DNA of 13,790 bases from positions 1 to 13,790 of the forward strand of contig JBEGTT010000029.1 of NCBI GenBank assembly GCA_041179245.1, read 5' to 3'. Position 1 is the first letter of the stretch, and every line of letters begins with the position of its first letter. The DNA comes from JBEGTT01 sp041179245. Its GTDB lineage: Bacteria > Pseudomonadota > Gammaproteobacteria > Burkholderiales > Rhodocyclaceae. The notes below the pieces were generated by a model that searched no databases, was not told the DNA's origin, and worked only from the letters and a program-made list of their open reading frames with translations. Positions 7,420 through 12,839 of this stretch are shown in pieces. A program made the translations under genes and the position numbers.

Positions 7420-8238
7420 TCAGTCATTCGGACGATAGCGAATTTCCAGCACCCGCTGAAACAGGGACGGATCATCCGGCTTAGGCAAGGGTGATGACTT
7501 AAGAATCGCGCGTTCAATGGCCTCGTCAAGCAAGGGATTCCCGCTGCTTTTCAGTAAGCGTGGAAGCCCTAAAATCTCCCCCGTAGGCAACTGGTTAATC
7601 TCAAAAACCGCCTCGGGGTTGCCTTGGATTCCAGCAGGAAGTGCAATATTACCCTTCACCTTGGTGCGAATCTTTCCTACGTAACTGGCCAAACCACTCA
7701 CTCGCCCCGCTGCTTTCTGCTCCACTGCAGCCGCAGCCGCCAATTGATTGGCTTTGTCTGTTCGTACCTGAGCTTCTTTCTGAGCCGTCAGTTGCTTCGC
7801 TTCGCGTTCAAGCAATTCTTTAAAAGCATCCTTAGGTTCCGGCTTTTTTATCTCTGGCTTGGGTTCGGGCTTCTTTGGCTCAGGCTTGGGTTCGGGCTTT
7901 TTGGGTGGTTCCTTTTTTTTATCGTCTTTCAGGGCGATGTCTGGTTTGATTTCAGGCTTGGGTTCAGTTTTTGGAATCGGTTTCGGTTCTACTTTCGGTT
8001 CTGGTTTAATTTCTTCTGGCGCAGGTGGTGGCGGTGGCAATTGTGTTGCCGGCATTGGCACACTTGACCACAACTCAACCTCAACGGTCGTTTCTTTCTG
8101 TTTCCATTGCACGCCAAAAAACAAAAATGCCGCCAGCAATCCATGCACTATCAAGGTCAGCAACAACGCTTTTTTCTTGCCCGGCTCTTCGGGTGGCTGC
8201 AACAGAAAGGGGGCGGAGTCTAAGTTCTGATCTTGCAT
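7420..8238 (-). CDS. tolA: TolA, inner-membrane to periplasm energy transducer
   Basis: TolA transmits the proton-motive force from TolQR to the outer-membrane partners. The 272-residue protein is much shorter than E. coli TolA (421). Residues 1-23 are cytoplasmic and one membrane helix lies at about 24-43 (KALLLTLIVHGLLAAFLFFG). In it Thr28-x3-His32-x2-Leu35-x3-Leu39 stands where the family's SHLS motif is expected. Residues 68-136 form a rod rich in Pro, Lys and Glu, with KPEP repeats, more like TonB than the Ala-rich helix of enteric TolA. A short helical stretch (about 137-178) leads to the C-terminal domain (179-272), with SGLASYVGKIRTKVKGNI and an ending in VLEIRYRPND. It lies 4 bp after tolR. 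It could be mistaken for TonB; the context and C-terminal domain favour TolA. Confidence 0.94.
   Translation of the reverse strand: MQDQNLDSAPFLLQPPEEPGKKKALLLTLIVHGLLAAFLFFGVQWKQKETTVEVELWSSVPMPATQLPPPPPAPEEIKPEPKVEPKPIPKTEPKPEIKPDIALKDDKKKEPPKKPEPKPEPKKPEPKPEIKKPEPKDAFKELLEREAKQLTAQKEAQVRTDKANQLAAAAAVEQKAAGRVSGLASYVGKIRTKVKGNIALPAGIQGNPEAVFEINQLPTGEILGLPRLLKSSGNPLLDEAIERAILKSSPLPKPDDPSLFQRVLEIRYRPND
7831..7902 (-). repeat. KPEP repeats in the tolA periplasmic rod
   Basis: Residues 113-136 are built from a 9-residue unit, KKPEPKPEP then KKPEPKPEI, and a partial third unit KKPEP. At the DNA level a 17-bp sequence (GGCTTGGGTTCGGGCTT on the plus strand) occurs exactly at 7856-7872 and 7883-7899, a period of 27 bp. 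Looser KPEP-type units continue upstream to residue 78. Such in-frame repeats can change length by slippage without breaking the gene. Confidence 0.8.
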
Positions 8239-8242
8239 CTTG

Positions 8243-8674
8243 TTACTGGGCTCGCGGCTGAACTAACAAACCCACCCGCTTAACTTGGGCTTGCTGCAAT
8301 TCATCCATAACCTGCAACACCAACTCGTAGCGAACCGACTTTTCTCCTGCAATTAAGACAGGTTGGTCAGGGTGAGTCGCCTGAGCAGCCAAAATCGCCG
8401 CCTTCAGCCCGGCTCGGTCAACCGGACGTTCCTTGTTATCGCCCGCCCGATCCGTCAACGTAAAACCTTCTTCTGAACGGATACCCACCTCCAGCGGTTG
8501 CATCGGCGGCTGAGATGCTTTGGCAACGCTGGGCAGATCAATCGTAGCAGTCTGCATCATGGGTGCGGTCACCATGAAAATCACCAGCAACACCAACATC
8601 ACATCGATGTACGGCACAACATTGATTTCGTTCTTAAGCTGACGACGTTTGCGCATAACTGGTTCGCCGCTCAA
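8243..8674 (-). CDS. tolR: TolR, ExbD/TolR family motor protein
   Basis: TolR works with TolQ as the proton channel and motor, and its periplasmic domain binds peptidoglycan. The 143-residue protein has a basic N-terminus, then ending INVVPYIDVMLVLLVIFMVT: one membrane helix at about 20-40 with the essential proton-carrying Asp at position 24. The periplasmic domain follows, with VLIAGEKSVRYELVLQVMD typical of the family. The start at 8674 is TTG and overlaps the tolQ TGA as TTGA, which allows translational coupling. The ATG at 8656 (Met7, MRKRRQLKNEINVV) is a serious alternative start and gives a more usual N-terminus. Neither has a clear Shine-Dalgarno sequence. tolA follows after 4 bp. Confidence 0.94.
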   Translation of the reverse strand: MSGEPVMRKRRQLKNEINVVPYIDVMLVLLVIFMVTAPMMQTATIDLPSVAKASQPPMQPLEVGIRSEEGFTLTDRAGDNKERPVDRAGLKAAILAAQATHPDQPVLIAGEKSVRYELVLQVMDELQQAQVKRVGLLVQPRAQ

Positions 8675-9348
8675 CGCATCTGGCGCTGAAGGATGTTCGA
8701 AAATTCTTCCATGAACGATTCGTAACGTGTCGCCAGACGATCCACATCATGTGAAAAGCGGTTGTACGCCAATACCGCAGGGATCGCCGCGAATAGGCCA
8801 ATGGCTGTCGCCACCAACGCCTCGGCAATGCCCGGCGCAACCGTAGCCAAGGTGGCCTGACCTACATTCGCCAACCCTCGGAAAGCATGCATAATCCCCC
8901 ACACCGTCCCAAACAAGCCGACATACGGACTCACCGAACCCACCGAGGCCAAATACGCCAGATGCGCTTCGATGCTATCTAATTCGCGCTGGTAAGTAGC
9001 ACGCATCGCTCGACGAGCGCCGTCAATCACATCCTTCGAATCCAAATTGGCCTGCCCCCGCAATTTTGAAAATTCGCGGAATCCCGCCTCAAAAATACGT
9101 TCCATACTTCCGGCCTCATGACGCGCACTCATGGCATTTTGGTACAAACGGTTCAAATCACCGCCCGACCAAAAATCGCGCTCAAAACGCTCGGTTTGCT
9201 CATTGGCCGCCTTCACCGCAAACCATTTACGGAAGATGTAATACCAAGACATACAGGACACCGCCATCAAAATGGCCATCACCACCTGAACCATCGCACT
9301 AGCGCTGGCAATCAAATGCAGAATCGAAAGATCTTGAGTTGCGTTCAT
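8671..9348 (-). CDS. tolQ: TolQ, MotA/TolQ/ExbB proton channel protein
   Basis: TolQ is the main inner-membrane subunit of the Tol motor, forming a ring around the TolR helices and powering TolA. The 225-residue protein has three membrane helices at about 17-39, 131-155 and 168-195, with a large cytoplasmic loop between the first two. The second and third helices hold the conserved GLFGTVWGIMHAF and ALVATAIGLFAAIPAVLAYN segments. Thr148 and Thr181 are at the positions of the channel threonines known in the family. The ATG at 9346-9348 overlaps the ybgC stop as ATGA and is preceded by AGGAA about six bases upstream. Its own stop overlaps the tolR TTG start. Gene order ybgC-tolQ-tolR-tolA is the standard proteobacterial one. 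Confidence 0.97.
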   Translation of the reverse strand: MNATQDLSILHLIASASAMVQVVMAILMAVSCMSWYYIFRKWFAVKAANEQTERFERDFWSGGDLNRLYQNAMSARHEAGSMERIFEAGFREFSKLRGQANLDSKDVIDGARRAMRATYQRELDSIEAHLAYLASVGSVSPYVGLFGTVWGIMHAFRGLANVGQATLATVAPGIAEALVATAIGLFAAIPAVLAYNRFSHDVDRLATRYESFMEEFSNILQRQMR

Positions 9349-9785
9349 ACCGGTTCCTGAAACTTGGCAAGAAGAAAAGCGGGAATTGCCGCTGGTTTAA
9401 ATGTGGAGACCTGCACACACACGATTTCAACTTCTCCGGTCACCAGCAACGTTTCAACACCAGCATCCGATAACTTCAGAACGCGCTGGCGAAGCACAAG
9501 ATTGGCACGACCAATCTCCTGAATACTCAAATCCACCTGCAGAGCATCATCCAACCTAGCCGGCTTACGATACGCGGCACTGGCGTTACGCACTACAAAA
9601 GCCAAATCGTGCTCCCCAGCCAAAGCCGACTGATCGTACCCCAGTGACCGTACCCATTCAGTTCGACAACGCTCAAAAAACTTCAGGTAATTGGCGTAAT
9701 ACACCACCCCTGCAGCATCGGTATCCTCGTAATACACACGGACACTGATTGAAAACGAAGGTGATTTTTCTGGGGGCATACTCAT
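9345..9785 (-). CDS. ybgC: YbgC-type acyl-CoA thioesterase of the tol-pal cluster
   Basis: YbgC is a cytoplasmic hotdog-fold (4HBT family) thioesterase acting on acyl-CoA or acyl-ACP; its link to Tol-Pal function is by genetics and operon position more than by known mechanism. The 146-residue protein carries the family signature VYYEDTDAAGVVYYANYLKF and then FERCRTEW. Asp23 aligns with the catalytic Asp18 of E. coli YbgC. The E. coli residue His25 is Tyr30 here, a replacement also seen in other proteobacterial members. The ATG at 9785 is the first gene of the minus-strand run; Met3 is an alternative and no Shine-Dalgarno sequence is visible. The stop overlaps tolQ by 4 bp. Confidence 0.94.
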   Translation of the reverse strand: MSMPPEKSPSFSISVRVYYEDTDAAGVVYYANYLKFFERCRTEWVRSLGYDQSALAGEHDLAFVVRNASAAYRKPARLDDALQVDLSIQEIGRANLVLRQRVLKLSDAGVETLLVTGEVEIVCVQVSTFKPAAIPAFLLAKFQEPV

Positions 9786-9829
9786 AGAGGCGTTAGTCAG
9801 AAGGTCAAAAACTAAAATTTAGGCCCGCG

Positions 9830-9858
9830 ATTCTAACCGATGGAGAGAATCCCCGTCC
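9830..9858 (-). promoter_or_regulatory. Weak promoter candidate for ybgC-tol
   Basis: On the minus strand TAGAAT (9835-9830) matches the -10 consensus at five of six bases and would start transcription about 38 nt before ybgC. The -35 region at 17-18 bp spacing is GC-rich and poor (GGACGG or GGGACG). The -10 sits in one arm of an inverted repeat GATTCT-N11-AGAATC (9829-9851). This is the best candidate I see in the 197-bp gap for the tol direction, but it is not strong. Confidence 0.3.
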
Positions 9859-9960
9859 CGACGCCAACGAAATACCCCGCCGAAATCAGCATATTTATGC
9901 CGAACAACTCGTTACGATTTGTGAACAGGTAAGCAGAATTCAAGCGTAGGGACGGCCCCA

Positions 9961-9969
9961 TGCTAGAAT
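9961..9969 (+). promoter_or_regulatory. Extended -10 promoter candidate for hemC
   Basis: TGCTAGAAT is an extended -10 element (TGn followed by TAGAAT, five of six consensus bases). The -35 region is poor (CAAGCG at 17 bp spacing), which extended -10 promoters tolerate. Transcription would start near 9975-9977. That leaves only about 7 nt before the ATG at 9983, or about 25 nt before the in-frame ATG at 10001. Confidence 0.45.
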
Positions 9970-9982
9970 TTTTCGTTTATCC

Positions 9983-10930
9983 ATGACAACCCTACCTACC
10001 ATGCCGACTATCACCATAGCGTCCCGCGAATCCCGTTTAGCCATGTGGCAGGCTGTGCACATTCAGACGCGCCTGTCAGAACTTCACCCGGGGCACGACG
10101 TGATTATTCTGGGCATGACCACCAAAGGGGATCAGATTCTGGATCGTCCGCTGTCTCAGATTGGCGGAAAGGGCTTGTTCATCAAGGAATTAGAAGTCGC
10201 CATGCAAGAAGGCCGGGCAAACTTGGCGGTCCATTCGATGAAGGATGTCCCCATGGTGATGCCAGAAGGGTTTCTGTTAGCCGCCATCGGCGAACGCGAA
10301 AACCCCTGTGACGCCTTCGTTTCATCCAAATTTGCTGGGCTGGATGATTTGCCAGCAGGCGCGGTCGTTGGCACATCCAGCTTGCGACGTGAATCTATTT
10401 TGCGTGCACGTTATCCGCATCTGACCATCAAGAGTCTGCGCGGCAACTTGGACACTCGGCTGAAGAAACTGGATGAAGGGCAATACGACGCGATTATTCT
10501 GGCCGCAGCAGGTTTAATTCGCCTCGGTATGAAAGAACGCATTCGTAGCATCTTGACACCAGAACAATCGCTTCCCGCCCCCGGCCAAGGCGCACTGGGG
10601 ATTGAGATTCCAGATAACCAACCCGAAACTGCCACCCAAATCAGCTCAATAAACCACCCAGAAACGGCGTGCTGCGTTCGTGCTGAACGAGCTTTCTCCC
10701 GCGCGCTCGGGGGTAGCTGCCAAATCCCACTGGGGGGTTATGCCGTGCTTGAAGCGGGACAAATTTGGCTACGGGGTTTTGTTGCCAGCGTGAATGGACA
10801 ACGCATCGTGGAAGGCGAAATCCGTGGCCCAGTGGAACAGGACGAAGCCTTGGGCCAAGCCTTAGCTAACCAACTCCGAGCTGCCGGCGCGGCGGACATT
10901 CTGGCCTCACTCGCCTGTAAGTCCGAGTAA
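9983..10930 (+). CDS. hemC: Hydroxymethylbilane synthase (porphobilinogen deaminase)
   Basis: HemC joins four porphobilinogens into the linear tetrapyrrole hydroxymethylbilane. The 315-residue protein shows IASRESRLAMWQ near the start, HSMKDVP at 84-90 with catalytic Asp88, and the Arg-rich GTSSLRRESILRARYP and SLRGNLDTRL segments. The cofactor loop is GGSCQIPLGGYA, where Cys246 would carry the dipyrromethane cofactor. The start is uncertain: ATG 9983 and ATG 10001 (Met7, MPTITIASRES) are in frame, and neither has a Shine-Dalgarno sequence. The predicted promoter favours 10001 unless the mRNA is nearly leaderless. It ends in a double stop TAATAA, with hemD 4 bp downstream. It is divergent from ybgC. 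Confidence 0.97.
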   Translation: MTTLPTMPTITIASRESRLAMWQAVHIQTRLSELHPGHDVIILGMTTKGDQILDRPLSQIGGKGLFIKELEVAMQEGRANLAVHSMKDVPMVMPEGFLLAAIGERENPCDAFVSSKFAGLDDLPAGAVVGTSSLRRESILRARYPHLTIKSLRGNLDTRLKKLDEGQYDAIILAAAGLIRLGMKERIRSILTPEQSLPAPGQGALGIEIPDNQPETATQISSINHPETACCVRAERAFSRALGGSCQIPLGGYAVLEAGQIWLRGFVASVNGQRIVEGEIRGPVEQDEALGQALANQLRAAGAADILASLACKSE

Positions 10931-10934
10931 TAAC

Positions 10935-11711
10935 GTGTCCTTGCAGGGGCGCACCATCGCCATTACCCGCCCAAAAGAACAATGCGCATCCCTAGCAGCA
11001 GCGATTCAAGCTCAGGGCGGAACTCCCTTGCTGGCCCCCATGCTGACGATTACGCCAATACTTCATAACTGCGACCTTGAGATCGCAGCAAACAGACTTC
11101 AACAATTTAGGACTGCGATTTTTATTAGTCCGAATAGCGTGGAGTACAGCCTACCAACGCTATTAAAGAGCCAACCTTGGCCGGCACATTTACAAGCGGC
11201 GGCTGTTGGCCCCGGCACAAGCAAAACCCTAACAACTCACGGCATCTCAAATTGTCTGCTCCCAGAAAACCAACGCTACGACTCTGAAGGTTTGCTGGAT
11301 CGTCCTGAATTTCAGCCCGAGGCCATCGCAGGCAAATCAGTCTTACTCCTTCGCGGCGTGGGTGGGCGGGAGTTATTGGCCGAGACCTTGATAAAACGCG
11401 GGGCCGACGTGCATCCCATTAGTTGCTATCAACGTAGCGCACCCACCGATCTAGCTCAGCCCATACAAAGTGCGTGGAAACAAAATAAACTCGACGGGAT
11501 ACTGCTATCTTCCAGCGAAAGTCTAGCCAACTTGCTCGCCGCACTGAATCCCGATGAGCGGCAAAGACTGTCTAGAACACCGATTTTTGTTCCTCACCAC
11601 CGCATTGCGGAAAAGGCACAGGCCGCAGGCTTAATGCAGATCATCCTCACCCCACCCGCAGAAGAAGGTATGTTGTTGGGCTTGCTATCCTATAATTGGC
11701 CTACTTTATAA
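10935..11711 (+). CDS. hemD: Uroporphyrinogen-III synthase HemD
   Basis: HemD closes hydroxymethylbilane to uroporphyrinogen III with inversion of ring D. The family is poorly conserved, but the scattered signature is present over 258 residues: IAITRPKEQ near the start, FISPNSV at 63-69, DSEGLL at 116-121, LRGVGGRE at 139-146, CYQR at 164-167, SSSESL at 192-197 and HHRIAEKA at 221-228. The start is GTG at 10935, 4 bp after hemC, giving MSLQGRTIAITRP; a TTG two codons later is possible. The ribosome binding site is weak. The TAA stop lies in the same frame as hemX, with 15 open codons between them; in some betaproteobacteria the two are one HemD-HemX protein. Confidence 0.92.
   Translation: MSLQGRTIAITRPKEQCASLAAAIQAQGGTPLLAPMLTITPILHNCDLEIAANRLQQFRTAIFISPNSVEYSLPTLLKSQPWPAHLQAAAVGPGTSKTLTTHGISNCLLPENQRYDSEGLLDRPEFQPEAIAGKSVLLLRGVGGRELLAETLIKRGADVHPISCYQRSAPTDLAQPIQSAWKQNKLDGILLSSSESLANLLAALNPDERQRLSRTPIFVPHHRIAEKAQAAGLMQIILTPPAEEGMLLGLLSYNWPTL
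11691..11696 (+). promoter_or_regulatory. Possible internal -10 box before hemX
   Basis: A perfect TATAAT lies inside the last codons of hemD, about 60 bp before the hemX ATG. No convincing -35 box lies at 16-18 bp (the region reads GTATGT), and there is no TGn extension. It could give hemX-hemY some transcription of their own, or be chance. Confidence 0.2.
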
Positions 11712-11716
11712 ACCTG

Positions 11717-11743
11717 CGCAATCTACGCACCTTACGCAAGCTA
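11717..11743 (+). repeat. Three 9-bp tandem repeats between hemD and hemX
   Basis: CGCAATCTA, CGCACCTTA and CGCAAGCTA stand head to tail. In the shared frame of hemD and hemX the codons are GCA ATC TAC, GCA CCT TAC and GCA AGC TAT, so each unit reads Ala-x-Tyr. The 3-codon period and the silent TAC/TAT difference look like coding sequence, although this lies after the hemD stop codon. Confidence 0.7.
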
Positions 11744-11756
11744 TTTACACTTCGAA

Positions 11757-12839
11757 ATGACACCATCAGATTCCTCGCCCGCAGACGAAACCGTGATTAC
11801 TGCTGAGCCTACAACCAAGGCTGCGTCCGTGGCCGCCGTTGCGCCTCGCACCACTCAAGCAATTAAAACATTGGGAAACCCTTGGCTACTGGCAGCGCTT
11901 CTATTGGCCGGGCTTGCTAGTTGGCAGTGGTACGGGTCGCGCCAGCAACTTACTCAGCAGCAGCAGGCTTGGGAGAAACGCTTAACCGATGCAGATCAAG
12001 CGACACAGGAAAGCCGTGCGATATCCAAGCTAGTACAAGAACAAAATCAGACCCTGCAAGGCCGTTTTTCTGTCTTGGAAGATCGTCTGGAACAGGAAGT
12101 CGGGCAACAAACTGGCTCTCGTGATTTGGCCGTCAACCGAGACCTAGCAACGCTGGCTGAAATAGAGCATGTGTTGATGCTTGCCATTCAGCAATTACAA
12201 CTTAACGCCGACGTTAGTACTGCACTGAATACGCTGCAAGCCATTGATAACCGTTTGTCCAAAATGGAGCGCACTCAATTTTCTGGTCTACGCACAGCAC
12301 TGACCCACGATATTGACCGCTTGCGCAAAATCCCCGTCACCGACCTACCTGGCATGAGCCAACGGCTTGAAAATCTGTTGATTGGCATAGATCACCTACC
12401 ATTCAACATGGATACCCGCCCATCCATCGCTAAAGACCCGACACCCACTGTGGAAATCTCGCCTTGGACTGTACTTTTGACCGGCATTTGGTCAGAAATC
12501 AAGGGGGTGATTCGTATTGAGCGAATCGAGGGTGGCACCCCGTTACTACTATCGATTGACCAACAGTTTTTTGTCCGTGAAACCCTCAAGTTGCGGCTAC
12601 TGAGTGCGCGCCTTTCGTTGATGGCTCGCGATCAACATAGTTTCCGGCATGAGCTTGAGGCCAGCCTTGCTCTGCTCACCCAGCATTTCAACCAAGAAGA
12701 CAAAACTGCACAAAATACGGCCTCTGTGCTACGTCAGCTCACCGGCACGTCATTGCAGGTTGAATTGCCCACCCTGAGCGAAAGTCTAGTAGCCGTACGT
12801 CATGCACAACAGCTGATGGAAAAGAAGATTAAGCCATGA
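11757..12839 (+). CDS. hemX: HemX-family inner-membrane protein of the heme cluster
   Basis: HemX proteins lie between hemD and hemY in many proteobacteria. They are often labelled uroporphyrinogen-III C-methyltransferase, but this 360-residue protein shows no SAM-methyltransferase motifs, and its biochemical role is unsettled. It has an Ala/Thr-rich cytoplasmic N-terminus (1-40), one membrane helix at about 42-59 (PWLLAALLLAGLASWQWY), then a Gln-rich coiled coil (about 61-115). A periplasmic helical domain follows, with the typical EIEHVLMLAIQQLQLNADV stretch and, later, RIERIEGGTPLLLSIDQQFF. The ATG has no Shine-Dalgarno sequence and there is no earlier start in frame after the hemD TAA. 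Its stop overlaps hemY by 4 bp (ATGA). Scaffolding of heme enzymes at the membrane is a common suggestion, not shown here. Confidence 0.88.
   Translation: MTPSDSSPADETVITAEPTTKAASVAAVAPRTTQAIKTLGNPWLLAALLLAGLASWQWYGSRQQLTQQQQAWEKRLTDADQATQESRAISKLVQEQNQTLQGRFSVLEDRLEQEVGQQTGSRDLAVNRDLATLAEIEHVLMLAIQQLQLNADVSTALNTLQAIDNRLSKMERTQFSGLRTALTHDIDRLRKIPVTDLPGMSQRLENLLIGIDHLPFNMDTRPSIAKDPTPTVEISPWTVLLTGIWSEIKGVIRIERIEGGTPLLLSIDQQFFVRETLKLRLLSARLSLMARDQHSFRHELEASLALLTQHFNQEDKTAQNTASVLRQLTGTSLQVELPTLSESLVAVRHAQQLMEKKIKP

Noticed and set aside
7624..8230. Open frames on the plus strand opposite tolA (147, 123 and 78 codons), some rich in Gly, Ser and Phe
   Set aside because: They are the antisense image of the Lys/Pro/Glu repeat codons of tolA. 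They have no ribosome binding sites and no recognisable domain.
7420..8238. tolA as a TonB gene
   Set aside because: The proline-rich rod is TonB-like, but the gene sits between tolR and tolB and ends in a TolA-type C-terminal domain.
2818..9824. Exact 13-bp repeat CTAAAATTTAGGC at 2818-2830 (rpsL end) and 9812-9824 (before ybgC), with a palindromic core
   Set aside because: About one such 13-mer pair is expected by chance in a window of this size (roughly 9.5e7 position pairs against 6.7e7 possible 13-mers). One copy overlaps the rpsL stop codon.
11757..12839. Naming hemX a uroporphyrinogen-III C-methyltransferase
   Set aside because: The protein is a membrane-anchored coiled-coil/helical protein with no visible SAM-binding or CysG/CobA-type motifs. 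The label comes from an old database name.
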